A stretch of DNA of 21,023 nt, taken from JANNAV01 sp031384695 (GTDB lineage: Bacteria > Pseudomonadota > Alphaproteobacteria > Rhodobacterales > Rhodobacteraceae). A model generated the notes under the pieces. The model did no database searches. It saw only the letters and a program-made list of their open reading frames with translations, and was not told the DNA's origin. Positions 1-7,369 of this stretch are shown in pieces. Position numbers and translations under genes: made by a program. Numbering within the stretch: the first letter of the stretch is position 1; every line of letters begins with the position of its first letter. The stretch lies in contig JANNAV010000148.1 in assembly GCA_031384695.1 (NCBI GenBank), positions 1 to 21,023 of the forward strand. Direction: 5' to 3'.

Positions 1-60
1 CAGCGAGCGCCCCGAAGAGTTGCTTGATGCCGATGGCGCGCCGGTGGCGGCGATCAGTGC

Positions 61-382
61 GACCACGCCGACGGGCCAACGGCGGATAAGCGCCAACCGG
101 TCAAGCTGACTGTCGAATTGCCAGCACCCCTACATCGCGATTTTATCGCCTAAAGCGGTTTGTCTTCAATCTGAATCAGATTGAAGGCAAACCAAGACAG
201 GCCAAACGCCGGGAATGTTGCGTTTTGCATTTGATCTGCTGATCCAGATCAAATGCAAAACGCTGTAGGCCGGGGCGCTGGCGCGTGAGACGGAGCAGCC
301 TATCGGTGCGCCTTCCAAACTGATCGTCCCGATGATCGAACGCTTCATGGCAACAGATCGCGGGTTCGCAAAAGCACAGCGC
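61..382 (+). pseudogene. DUF2274-like gene remnant, split by a 113-bp miniature element
   Basis: Two fragments in different frames make one DUF2274-like protein. The first (61-150) contains PVKLTVELPAPLHRD and the second (275-382) contains ALARETEQPIGAPSKLIVPM followed by IERFMATDRGFAKAQR. I recall the family as a short protein encoded next to trbI in conjugative elements, with a KPVKLTVELPA-type N-terminus and an RFMATDRAFAKA-type C-terminus. The fragments are separated by the element at 153-265 plus a duplicated TA. Removing those 115 bp joins them in one frame, with TAG where the family usually has a Tyr codon. The insertion creates an in-frame TAA at 151-153. No start codon is visible in the frame of the first fragment, and a competing open frame (2-109, no match recognised) overlaps it, so the 5' end is also rearranged. 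The original stop codon seems lost, because the frame stays open to 538. The gene is almost certainly dead. Confidence 0.7.
153..265 (+). mobile_element. 113-bp TA-flanked two-hairpin miniature element, copy 1
   Basis: The element is non-coding and flanked by TA at 151-152 and 266-267. Its ends are imperfect inverted repeats, AAGCGGTTTG against CAGCGTTTTG (8 of 10). It contains hairpin A (157-174 with 176-193, 18-bp stem, one G-T wobble at 163/187) and hairpin B (220-237 with 246-263, 18-bp stem, 8-nt loop). A second copy of identical length lies in inverse orientation at 19181-19293. TA duplication and small size are typical of miniature elements moved by IS630/Tc1-mariner-type transposases; that origin is inferred. 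No transposase of this type is in the window. Confidence 0.85.
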
Positions 383-830
383 AATCCAGTAACCCAACCA
401 AACCGACAGGGCACCACGAAGCATAAAGACCAAGTGATGAGATGTCGGTTGCGCCCGCGTCATCGACGCAAAATGATGCTTTGCTCTGCATCGTCTGGTA
501 TCGCAATGACGCACAAGCGTGACTGCCGCAGCCCTTGACAATCTGATAGAGCAGGTTGCTGATCTCACAAAAAGCCGTCGAGATCGACAGCGCCCGCCAT
601 CCGGCTGACCAACTGTGCTGATCGGCGAGTATAGCAAGGCGCTGATAGCACCCCCCTGATGGTTCTTTGCGAAAGTGATCAGCGTCGCCGAACCACCCAC
701 TGCCTTGGAACGAACGAGCAGCGAACGCGCGCTGCTACTACGAACTAGACATCACAAAGCACGCATTGCCCGCCGCCAAGAGTTTCGGGCGGGCTTCTAC
801 ATATTGATCCTAAACCGTTGCTTACAAGGC

Positions 831-864
831 GCTTACATTGGTGCAAGTCACCACCAATGTAAGC
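831..864. repeat. Inverted repeat, 13-bp perfect arms
   Basis: GCTTACATTGGTG (831-843) pairs perfectly with CACCAATGTAAGC (852-864) around an 8-nt spacer. There is no T-tract, so it is not a standard terminator on either strand. It lies about 50 bp beyond the 3' end of tRNA-Gly and could be a protein-binding site of a former integrated element or an RNA 3'-end structure. The function is unknown. Confidence 0.6.
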
Positions 865-881
865 ATATTTGCCTCATATCT

Positions 882-903
882 GATGTCACAGGCTAGTGAC
901 ATC
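882..903. repeat. Inverted repeat just downstream of tRNA-Gly
   Basis: GATGTCAC (882-889) and GTGACATC (896-903) are perfect 8-bp arms around AGGCTA. On the minus strand the hairpin starts 12 nt after the encoded CCA of tRNA-Gly, so it may end or process the tRNA transcript. It is followed by AGATATG rather than a U-tract. It could equally be half of an attachment-site structure together with 831-864. Confidence 0.5.
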
Positions 904-914
904 GCAATCCAAAC

Positions 915-989
915 TGGAGCGGGCGATGAGATTCGAACTCACGACCCTAACCTTGGCAAGGTTATGCTCTACCCCTGAGCTACGCCCGC
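915..989 (-). tRNA. tRNA-Gly (GCC anticodon), CCA encoded
   Basis: The minus strand folds into a complete cloverleaf. The acceptor stem is GCGGGCG/CGCCCGC and the D-arm is GCTC...GAGC. The anticodon arm has loop TTGCCAA, giving anticodon GCC. The T-arm is GTGAG-TTCGAAT-CTCAT, the discriminator base is T (position 918), and CCA is encoded at 917-915. Length including CCA is 75 nt, normal for glycine tRNA. Decayed conjugative-element DNA lies beyond its 3' end, the side where tRNA-targeting integrases insert elements. Confidence 0.97.
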
Positions 990-1009
990 ACCGTTTGGAC
1001 TTCGCACGG

Positions 1010-1038
1010 ATTAAGCGACCGTACGCCGCACTGCAAGC
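1010..1038 (-). promoter_or_regulatory. Possible promoter of tRNA-Gly
   Basis: Read on the minus strand, GCTTGC/TTGCAG (1038-1031) lies 15-17 nt before CTTAAT (1015-1010), about 20 nt ahead of the tRNA. The match to TTGACA/TATAAT is partial. The position is what makes it plausible. Confidence 0.3.
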
Positions 1039-1062
1039 GGAAAATTTGGGTGGTTGCGGGAA

Positions 1063-2274
1063 TCAGGCATGAAATGCCGGACTGCCGACATCACGCGCGA
1101 GGGTGGCGGATGAAACCAGTGCGTCGGCGATCAAATCCAGTTCCGTCAATGTCAGGCGGGTGGGCAGGCGCACATCGCAGGCGCGCATCAGCATCGCGCG
1201 GGTGCGCGGCAGATCCGGGGCGGGGCCGAGAAACTCCCAGTTCCAAAAGGCGCGCGCGTTGCCCGCCGAAAGGCCGAAGATCTGCACCGCAACACCGCGT
1301 TTCTTGGCCCCGGACTGAAAGGCGAGCGCCTGGGTATCGGTCCAGTCGCATGTCAGGTTGAACTGGATGGAGTCGGGCGCGCGCATTTCGGGGGCCAGCG
1401 GTGGCGGCACGTCAAGCCACGGGCTGGTGTTGAGGTGGCGCGCCACATGATCGTAGTTGGCGCGCCCGACGGCCACGCGCCGGGCCAGTTCGGGCAGTTG
1501 CGGGCGGATCACGGCAGCGGAAAGGTTCTGCATCCGCATGTTGTAAAGCGGCAGTTTGTTTTGCCACAGCATGAAGCTGTTTTGCATGCCGGGATGCTTT
1601 TTCCAGTTTTCCTCGTAAGCGCCGGACATGATCACACAGCGCGCCGCCAGTTCGGGATCATCGGTTATCAGAATACCGCCTTCACCGGCGTTGATCATCT
1701 TGTAGGACTGAAAGGAAAAGCAACCGATCCGGCCAATGGTGCCGATGTTGCGGCCGTGCCATGTGGTGCCAAGCGAGTGGGCGGCATCTTCGACAACCGG
1801 GATCCGGCGCGCATCACACAGCGCCATGATTGCGTCCATATCCGAGGTATGGCCGCGCATATGGCTGATCAGCACCGCACCGGCGCCGTCTAGCCTGGCC
1901 GCGAAATCGGCCATGTCGACGCGGTAATTCTCGCCGACTTCTATCAACACGGGGGTGCACTCGGCATGCACAACGGCAGAGGGCACAGCGGCAAAAGTGA
2001 AGCCGGGGATCAGAACCTTTGCACCGCGCGGCAGATCAAGCGCCTTGAGCGCCAGAAAGATCGCCGCCGAGCACGACGCCACGGCAAGCGCATAGCGTGC
2101 GCCGAGCAATTCGGCGAATTCCTGTTCCAACAGGGCGACGGGCGCGTCCTGGGCGGCGGTGTAGCGAAAGAGATCCCCCGATGACAGCAACCGGCCGATC
2201 TCGTTGCGGGCGGCGTCTGGGATCGGTTCGGCGTCATAGACATTGGGGGCTATGGTTTGACCATCGGGCGACAT
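1063..2274 (-). CDS. DegT/DnrJ/EryC1/StrS-family PLP-dependent aminotransferase
   Basis: The 403-aa protein has the fold-type I features of the DegT family. The PLP-ring aspartate is in VVEDAAHSLG (Asp163) and the Schiff-base lysine is in SYKMINAGEGG (Lys192). Members transaminate keto sugars or other carbonyls using glutamate or glutamine. Its place as last gene of a gamma-glutamylation/oxidation cluster suggests a non-sugar substrate, perhaps an aldehyde or keto acid made by the pathway; this is inference. The ATG at 2274 is preferred because AGGAAAG lies 9 nt upstream. In-frame ATG 2319 and TTG 2379 have poorer signals, and 2379 would overlap the preceding gene. The gap from the oxidoreductase stop is 94 bp and contains a strong palindrome, so it may have its own control. 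No truncation is seen. Confidence 0.88.
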   Translation of the reverse strand: MSPDGQTIAPNVYDAEPIPDAARNEIGRLLSSGDLFRYTAAQDAPVALLEQEFAELLGARYALAVASCSAAIFLALKALDLPRGAKVLIPGFTFAAVPSAVVHAECTPVLIEVGENYRVDMADFAARLDGAGAVLISHMRGHTSDMDAIMALCDARRIPVVEDAAHSLGTTWHGRNIGTIGRIGCFSFQSYKMINAGEGGILITDDPELAARCVIMSGAYEENWKKHPGMQNSFMLWQNKLPLYNMRMQNLSAAVIRPQLPELARRVAVGRANYDHVARHLNTSPWLDVPPPLAPEMRAPDSIQFNLTCDWTDTQALAFQSGAKKRGVAVQIFGLSAGNARAFWNWEFLGPAPDLPRTRAMLMRACDVRLPTRLTLTELDLIADALVSSATLARDVGSPAFHA

Positions 2275-2282
2275 GTTTGCGG

Positions 2283-2309
2283 CTTTCCTGAAACTCTTAT
2301 TCAGGAAAG
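2283..2309. promoter_or_regulatory. Palindrome overlapping the ribosome-binding site of the aminotransferase
   Basis: CTTTCCTGAA (2283-2292) and TTCAGGAAAG (2300-2309) form perfect 10-bp arms around ACTCTTA. On the minus strand the downstream arm is TTCAGGAAAG, which contains the AGGAAAG Shine-Dalgarno of the gene starting at 2274. It can act as a repressor operator in DNA or as an RNA hairpin hiding the ribosome-binding site. Confidence 0.55.
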
Positions 2310-2368
2310 GTGTAAACATGAGGTGCGTGACATGCCAGTGACAATTGCGGGACTGTGGCGAATACCGC

Positions 2369-3670
2369 CTAAAAGCCAAGCCGGTCGCGCATCGCGTACC
2401 ATGTCATTGCCATAACCAACAGCGGCCAGCGCAGCGCGGGCCCGCCAGGAAAGCCGGGCTGTGGCAGGCTGGACAGCAGATCAAAGCCCGATGATTGCGA
2501 GGCTGTCGCCTCGGCAAGCAACTTTCCTGCCAGCGTTGCCATACCGAGGCCGTGGCCGGAATAGCCTGAGGCGGACAGAACATTGGGATTGGTCCGGACA
2601 AAGCAGGGCATGCGGTTCATGGTGATGGCCAGCGTGCCGCCCCAGGCATAGTCGATCCGCGCGTCCTTAAGCTGCGGATAGACGCGCAGCATCGGCTTTG
2701 AAACCTCTTTGGCAATATCGGGAAAGCGGTAGCCATAGCTTTCGATGCCGCCAAACAGCAGCCGGTTGTCGTCCGAAAGCCGCCAATAGTTCACCACGAA
2801 TTTGGTGTCGGCGACGGCGACATTTTCGGCCAGAATGCCCACCGCACGCGCGCCAAGAGGCTCGGTTGCCACGATGAAATTGTTGATCGGCATGACGCGG
2901 GCTGCGACCTTGCGATCAAGCCCGCCCAGATAGCCATTGCCCGCAAGGATGACGTGATCGCAGACGACCCGGCCTTGACCGGTCTGCACCACGTGTTTGG
3001 CTCCGTGGATAATGTGATGCACTTCTGACATCTCATGCAGCCGTGCCCCCGCCTTTGCCGCCGCCGCCGCGAGTCCAAGCGCAAAGTTCAGCGGGTGAAG
3101 GTGGCCCGCGCCGCGGTCAATATCGCCGCCTTTGTAAACCTTTGAGCCGACCAGACGGTTCATCGCCTGGCGGTCCAGCGCCTCGATCCGGGTATAGCCG
3201 TAGTCGCGGTCCAGTTTGGCGGCGTTTTCATGCGCGTGGCGCACTTCGGCATCGGTCCAGCAGGCATGCGCGACACCGGGATGCAACGTCACCGGCATCG
3301 CGTGGTCGCGGATCAGTGAGGCCACCAGCGCCTTGGCGTCCTCGCCCATATCCCACAGGCGCCGGGCGATCTCGCGGCCGTGGGCCCTTTCCAGATAATC
3401 CTGATCGCGGCGCATGCCGGAGCCAAGCTGCCCCCCATTGCGCCCCGAAGCGCCGAAGCCAACCCTGTGCGCCTCAAGCAGCACCACATCGATCCCCATC
3501 TGCGCCAGATGCAGGGCCGCAGACAGGCCGGTATAGCCGCCGCCGACGATACAGACATCGGCGCGCGTCTCGCCTTTCAGCGGCGCAAAGGGCGCAAGCG
3601 GCGTGGCAGTGGCGGCATAGTAAGAGGCTGGATACTGGCCCGGCCGGTCATTGGCATGCAGCAGGTTCAT
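2369..3670 (-). CDS. FAD-dependent amine oxidoreductase (DAO family, PuuB-like)
   Basis: The 433-aa protein begins with a Rossmann dinucleotide-binding motif, IVGGGYTGLSAALHL (GxGxxG at residues 43-48, acidic Glu66 after the second strand). GASGRNGGQ follows at 73-81, the signature of DadA/glycine-oxidase-like enzymes. The C-terminus carries the second FAD contact (GYSGHGLGMATLAGK). In the Puu pathway PuuB oxidises gamma-glutamylputrescine to the aldehyde; a matching role here is inferred from the two neighbouring glutamine-synthetase-like ligases. The ATG at 3670 overlaps the upstream stop as ATGA, so translation is probably coupled. In-frame codons upstream lie inside the preceding gene and are less likely. 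No signal peptide is seen, so the protein should be cytoplasmic. Confidence 0.9.
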   Translation of the reverse strand: MNLLHANDRPGQYPASYYAATATPLAPFAPLKGETRADVCIVGGGYTGLSAALHLAQMGIDVVLLEAHRVGFGASGRNGGQLGSGMRRDQDYLERAHGREIARRLWDMGEDAKALVASLIRDHAMPVTLHPGVAHACWTDAEVRHAHENAAKLDRDYGYTRIEALDRQAMNRLVGSKVYKGGDIDRGAGHLHPLNFALGLAAAAAKAGARLHEMSEVHHIIHGAKHVVQTGQGRVVCDHVILAGNGYLGGLDRKVAARVMPINNFIVATEPLGARAVGILAENVAVADTKFVVNYWRLSDDNRLLFGGIESYGYRFPDIAKEVSKPMLRVYPQLKDARIDYAWGGTLAITMNRMPCFVRTNPNVLSASGYSGHGLGMATLAGKLLAEATASQSSGFDLLSSLPQPGFPGGPALRWPLLVMAMTWYAMRDRLGF

Positions 3671-5022
3671 ACGTTCAACAGCAGATGTTCGCGTTCCCAC
3701 GGACTGATGACTTGCAGAAACTCTTTGTATTCATTGCGTTTTACCGAATCATAGACTTTGCAGAATTCATCACCCAGCACCTCCCACAAGGCTTTGTCTT
3801 CTTCCAGCCTGTCAAGCCCGTCACCCATGGTTGTGGGGATATCGTCCCCGTCGATATAGGCGGAATCCTTGAACTCGGGGCGCGGTTGCTTTTTCTCCAT
3901 CAGGCCAAGATAGCCGCAGGCCAAAGTGGCGGCGATGCCGAGATAGGGGTTGCAATCCATGCCGGGCAGGCGGTTTTCCACCCGGCGCGCGGCGGGGCTT
4001 GAGATGGGAATACGCAGGCCGGTGGTGCGGTTGTCGCGGCCCCATTCAAGATTGATCGGTGCAGCAAAATCAGGGACATAGCGGCGGTAGGAGTTCACAT
4101 AGGGCGCAAGCACCGCCACAGCACCGCTGAGATGGTTCTGCATGCCGGCGATGAAGTGGAAAAACGCTTCGGTTTCGCCGCCCTTCTTGTCGGAAAACAG
4201 GTTCTTGCCGGTTTTGCTGTCCACCACCGAGGTGTGGATGTGCATGGCCGAGCCCGGCTCGCCGCCAATGGGTTTGGCCATGAAGGTGGCAAAGCAGTGG
4301 TGACGGTGGGCGGCCTCGCGGATCAGCCGTTTGAAGAAAAACACATCGTCCGCCAACCGCACCGGATCACCGTGGGCCAGGTTCAATTCGATCTGGCCCG
4401 CGCCGCCTTCTTGCAGGATGCCATCAATCTCAAGGCCTTGCGCCTCGGCGAAATCATAGATGTCGTCGATAACCTTGCCGTATTCGTCGATTGCAGAAAG
4501 TGAGTAAGCCTGCTTGCCTGCGGCACGGCGGCCCGAGCGGCCCATCGGCGGCTGCACCGGCATGTTCGGGTCGATGTTCGGTGCGGTCAGGAAAAACTCC
4601 ATCTCGGGGGCCACCACGGGCGTCCAGCCCTGATCGTTGTAAAGCTGTACGATGCGTTTCAGAACGTTGCGCGGGGAATAACCAACCGGTGTGCCATCCT
4701 GGTTCATCGCGTCGTGGATCACCTGAAGCGTTACATCCGCCGTCCATGGGGCGGCAGTGGCGGTGGAGAAATCCGGCACCATGATCATGTCCGGCTCGGT
4801 GAACGCGTCGAACGGGCTGTCGGCCCATTCACCGGTGATGGTTTGCAGGAAGATCGAGTTTGGCAGGAAGTAGTTGGTCTGATGCGCAAACTTCGCGGCT
4901 GGCATCGCCTTGCCGCGCGCGACGCCTGCGATATCGCCGGTGACGCATTCCACTTCATCGACCCTGCGGTCGCCGATATACTCGCGGGCTGCTTCGGGCA
5001 GTTGGTCGGTCCATTTGGACAT
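3667..5022 (-). CDS. Glutamine-synthetase-family ligase 1 (gamma-glutamylamine synthetase type, PuuA-like)
   Basis: The 451-aa protein has the complete catalytic barrel of class I glutamine synthetase. The metal-site glutamates are in PEMEFFL (Glu140, Glu142) and EGGAGQIELN (Glu205, Glu212), and histidines in SAMHIHTSV (His261, His263). The ATP/glutamate segment is DNRTTGLRIP (329-338), and RRVENRLPG (346-354) supplies the conserved Arg and Glu. The tail lacks the adenylylation-loop region of housekeeping GlnA and the protein is shorter, as in PuuA-like enzymes that ligate glutamate to amines. Two such ligases plus an amidotransferase and an amine oxidase argue for amine catabolism rather than ammonia assimilation. 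No clear Shine-Dalgarno precedes ATG 5022, and GTG 5031 is an alternative. The stop overlaps the next gene by 4 bp. Confidence 0.92.
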   Translation of the reverse strand: MSKWTDQLPEAAREYIGDRRVDEVECVTGDIAGVARGKAMPAAKFAHQTNYFLPNSIFLQTITGEWADSPFDAFTEPDMIMVPDFSTATAAPWTADVTLQVIHDAMNQDGTPVGYSPRNVLKRIVQLYNDQGWTPVVAPEMEFFLTAPNIDPNMPVQPPMGRSGRRAAGKQAYSLSAIDEYGKVIDDIYDFAEAQGLEIDGILQEGGAGQIELNLAHGDPVRLADDVFFFKRLIREAAHRHHCFATFMAKPIGGEPGSAMHIHTSVVDSKTGKNLFSDKKGGETEAFFHFIAGMQNHLSGAVAVLAPYVNSYRRYVPDFAAPINLEWGRDNRTTGLRIPISSPAARRVENRLPGMDCNPYLGIAATLACGYLGLMEKKQPRPEFKDSAYIDGDDIPTTMGDGLDRLEEDKALWEVLGDEFCKVYDSVKRNEYKEFLQVISPWEREHLLLNV

Positions 5023-5085
5023 GGTGCACACTTTGTTTTGCTGGTTATCTCGGGGCGTCAGGCCACAAGAGCGTTGCGGTTCGGG

Positions 5086-5769
5086 TTATCTGGGCCGTGG
5101 GGCTTTGAAAAAGGCGGCGATCTGGGTGGCCATGGCCTGATCCTGGATCGGCACCGACAGCCGCTTGTCGGCGGCGGCCATGACCGGCTCGGGCACCAGA
5201 CCTCTGCCGCGGGTTTTTATCAGACCGTCGATGAAGGCGGGCTTGAACTCGGGGTGGGCTTGCACGGTCAGGGCGCGGTCATCATAGAGCAGGGCCGCAT
5301 TGGTGCAAAAATCGTTTGAGGCAATCACCTTGGCGCCGTCCGGCACCACGGTAACCTGATCGCGGTGCCAGGCGTTTAGCGTGCGCGTCTCTCCCGCGAA
5401 GTCATATTCGGTGGCGCCGACCGCCCAGCCGCCTTCATACCGCTCGACCCGGCCACCCATCGCCTGCGCGATGATCTGATGGCCAAAGCAGATCCCCACC
5501 ATCGGCACATGGGCGGAGAAACTGTCACGGATGAAGGTTTCCAGCGGCGGGATCCAAGGGTGATCTTCATAAGCGCCGTGGCGCGAGCCGGTGATCAGCC
5601 AGCCTTCGCAGGCCCTAACAGACGCCGGAAATTCGCCCTCTACCACGCGGAAGGTGCGAAAGGTAAAGCCGTTACCCGCCAGCAGGCGCGCAAACATGTC
5701 AGGGTAATCACCCATCTCTGCCACGAGGGCTTCGGGCGCGAGCCCGGTTTGCAATATGCCGATCAGCAT
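5086..5769 (-). CDS. Class I glutamine amidotransferase (GuaA-N-like)
   Basis: The 227-aa protein has a single GATase-1 domain. The nucleophile is Cys94 in VGICFGHQII and the other triad residues are His172 and Glu174 in VQAHPEF. The oxyanion region is LITGSRHG (58-65). It lacks a synthetase domain, so it probably hydrolyses a gamma-glutamyl amide by itself. Within this cluster it may take the place of PuuD, releasing glutamate from gamma-glutamylated intermediates; the family is GuaA-like rather than classical peptidase C26, so this is inference. It lies 63 bp upstream of ligase 1 in the same direction and 73 bp after ligase 2. Only a weak GGAAA precedes the ATG. Confidence 0.88.
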   Translation of the reverse strand: MLIGILQTGLAPEALVAEMGDYPDMFARLLAGNGFTFRTFRVVEGEFPASVRACEGWLITGSRHGAYEDHPWIPPLETFIRDSFSAHVPMVGICFGHQIIAQAMGGRVERYEGGWAVGATEYDFAGETRTLNAWHRDQVTVVPDGAKVIASNDFCTNAALLYDDRALTVQAHPEFKPAFIDGLIKTRGRGLVPEPVMAAADKRLSVPIQDQAMATQIAAFFKAPRPR

Positions 5770-5808
5770 GGGATTTCCGCGATTGCTTCTGGTTCAGCCT
5801 AGCGTAGC

Positions 5809-5834
5809 GCCCCCCCCATTGGTCAAGGGGGGGC
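5809..5834. terminator. G/C-only hairpin between ligase 2 and the amidotransferase
   Basis: GCCCCCCC (5809-5816) pairs with GGGGGGGC (5827-5834), an 8-bp all-GC stem with a 10-nt loop. It lies 8 bp beyond the stop of ligase 2. There is no U-tract on the minus strand, so it is more likely an intercistronic stabiliser or partial attenuator than a full terminator. Confidence 0.5.
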
Positions 5835-5842
5835 GGGATTGA

Positions 5843-7183
5843 TCATACCGTATCGAGGTACAACTCGACTTTTTCGGCCTCGGTCAGTTCGGCCACGTAA
5901 TGCAGTTCCTGCCGCTTGGTGGAGATCAGGTTCTTGATCAACTCGGGGTGGATAAAGCGCGGCACGATGCTCGAGCCTTCCATCGCGTCGATTGCGGCCT
6001 CCCAACTGCTTGGAATCTGGGGCAGATCATCGACCGCATAGGCGTTGCCCACGATGGGCGAGGCCGGTTCGATCTGCTGTTCGATCCCGTCAAGGGCGGC
6101 ACCGAGGATGGCGGCCAGCATCAGGTAGGGGTTCACATCCCCCCCCGCCACGCGATGCTCGATCCGGCGGGCGGAGGTACTGCCTGCGGGAATGCGAATG
6201 GCCGATGTGCGGTTCTCGTACCCCCAACTGATGGCGGTAGGCGCGTGTTTGCCGGGCACCAGACGTTCATAGCTGTTCTGGTGCGGGGCGAAGATCAGCG
6301 TGGAATCGTGCATCGCATTCAGGCAACCGCCCACCGCGTGGCGCAGCAGGGCAGAGCCTTTGGGGCCGCCGGAATCGAACACATTGCGCCCGTCCTTGTC
6401 GATCACCGAAAAATGCGTGTGCAGGCCCGAGCCGGAATATTCGGGGTAGGGTTTGGCCATGAAGGATGCGGCAAAGCCGTGGCGGCGCGCCAGACCCTTG
6501 ACCAGCATCTTGAACAGCCAGGCATCATCGGCGGCGCGCAGGGCATCGTCGCAATGCATCAGGTTCACTTCGAACTGGCCAAGACCGGTTTCCGAAGTCG
6601 AGGTATCGGCGGGAATATCCATCGCTTCGCAGGCGTCATAAAGATCGGTAAAGAAGGTGTCGAACGCGTCAAGGGCCCGGATTGACAGCGTTTCCGCCGC
6701 CTTGCGGCGCTTGCCGGAACGCGGCGACGCGGGCACCTGCATGGTTTTGCCACTGTCATCAATCAGGAAAAATTCCAGCTCGATGGCGCAAACCGGCTTC
6801 AGGCCGCGTTCGTGAAAACGGTCCACCACTGCGCGCAAGGCATGGCGCGGGTCGCCTTCATAGGGTGTGCCGTTTTCGCGAAACATCCAGATCGGCAACA
6901 GGGCCGTCGGGGCTTCAAGCCACGGCATCGGCATGAAGCCGCGCTCGGTTGGTTTCAACACACCGTCCTGATCGCCTTGTTCGAACACTAGGGGGCTGTC
7001 GTCGATATCCTCGCCCCAGATATCGAGGCTGAGGACCGAGAAGGGAAAGCGGGTGCCGCTTTTCACCACGGAATCTGCAAAGCGTGTTGGCACCCGTTTG
7101 CCGCGCGCCTGACCGTTCAGGTCAGCTGCGGCCACGCGGATGGTCCGAACGTTCGGATGTTTTCTAAGCCAGTCTTTCATCAT
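5843..7183 (-). CDS. Glutamine-synthetase-family ligase 2 (gamma-glutamylamine synthetase type)
   Basis: The 446-aa protein is a second class I glutamine-synthetase-like ligase, clearly diverged from its neighbour at 3667-5022. Visible active-site segments are AIELEFF (Glu135, Glu137), SETGLGQFEVN (Glu198, Glu205), SGLHTHFSV (His255, His257), YENRTSAIRIP (322-332) and RRIEHRVAGGDVNPY (339-353). It also lacks a GlnA-type adenylylation tail. It is the first gene of the minus-strand operon. The start is uncertain: ATG codons at 7183 and 7180 and a GTG at 7213 are in frame, and none has a convincing Shine-Dalgarno. The conserved-looking part begins at the MKDWLRKHP stretch, so I chose 7183. The paired ligases may act on different amines or form a hetero-oligomer; the sequence does not decide. 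Confidence 0.9.
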   Translation of the reverse strand: MMKDWLRKHPNVRTIRVAAADLNGQARGKRVPTRFADSVVKSGTRFPFSVLSLDIWGEDIDDSPLVFEQGDQDGVLKPTERGFMPMPWLEAPTALLPIWMFRENGTPYEGDPRHALRAVVDRFHERGLKPVCAIELEFFLIDDSGKTMQVPASPRSGKRRKAAETLSIRALDAFDTFFTDLYDACEAMDIPADTSTSETGLGQFEVNLMHCDDALRAADDAWLFKMLVKGLARRHGFAASFMAKPYPEYSGSGLHTHFSVIDKDGRNVFDSGGPKGSALLRHAVGGCLNAMHDSTLIFAPHQNSYERLVPGKHAPTAISWGYENRTSAIRIPAGSTSARRIEHRVAGGDVNPYLMLAAILGAALDGIEQQIEPASPIVGNAYAVDDLPQIPSSWEAAIDAMEGSSIVPRFIHPELIKNLISTKRQELHYVAELTEAEKVELYLDTV

Positions 7184-7361
7184 GCCACATGAGGAAGGGC
7201 GATGGTCCTCCACCGCGAGAGGCCGAAAGGGCCTTTGGCTGGTGGGTCCGGATCATGCCCTTGATCCTATCCCTTTTTTACGATCACTGGCGGCCCACCG
7301 GTTTGGAGGCCGCATAATTTGATCAAATGTAGATTACAACCTTATCGCGCGGCGAAGCAAG
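7184..7361 (-). promoter_or_regulatory. Leader/promoter region of the gamma-glutamylation operon
   Basis: This 178-bp stretch separates the first operon gene from the insertion at 7370, so it must contain whatever native promoter survives. A small hairpin AGGCC-gaaag-GGCCT lies near 7220-7235. An AT-rich stretch (TTTTTTAC at about 7272) is visible, but I see no good -35/-10 pair. Sequence originally upstream now lies beyond the insertion, after 10598. Confidence 0.35.
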
Positions 7362-7369
7362 CGAATTTT
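7362..7369. repeat. Target-site duplication, left copy
   Basis: CGAATTTT directly precedes the left terminal repeat at 7370 and is repeated exactly at 10591-10598, directly after the right terminal repeat. Eight bp fits IS1-family insertion. Confidence 0.9.

Larger units (their letters stand above)
383..914. other. Decayed or intergenic region without a credible gene
   Basis: No frame here looks like a conserved protein. The open frame continuing from 332 to 538 is read-through from the DUF2274 remnant. A short stretch at 519-596 (GTG start, ending RQRPPSG) has no recognisable family and no good ribosome-binding site. The long minus-strand frame 176-700 runs antisense through the element and the remnant and has no family features. 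A weak hairpin (768-774 with 788-794, GCCCGCC/GGCGGGC) lacks a T-tract. Two clear inverted repeats near the tRNA are listed separately. The region is best read as eroded mobile-element DNA left of a tRNA gene. Confidence 0.6.

Noticed and set aside
2..109. Open frame at the left edge (about 35 codons, LLDADGAPVAAISATT)
   Set aside because: It looks protein-like but matches no family I recognise, overlaps the DUF2274 frame and is cut by the window edge, so no call was made.
176..700. Long minus-strand frame (174 aa)
   Set aside because: It runs antisense through the miniature element and the DUF2274 remnant, has a biased composition and no family features.
1066..1078. GGCAT-gaa-ATGCC hairpin at the aminotransferase 3' end
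   Set aside because: A 5-bp stem with no T-tract is too weak to call a terminator.
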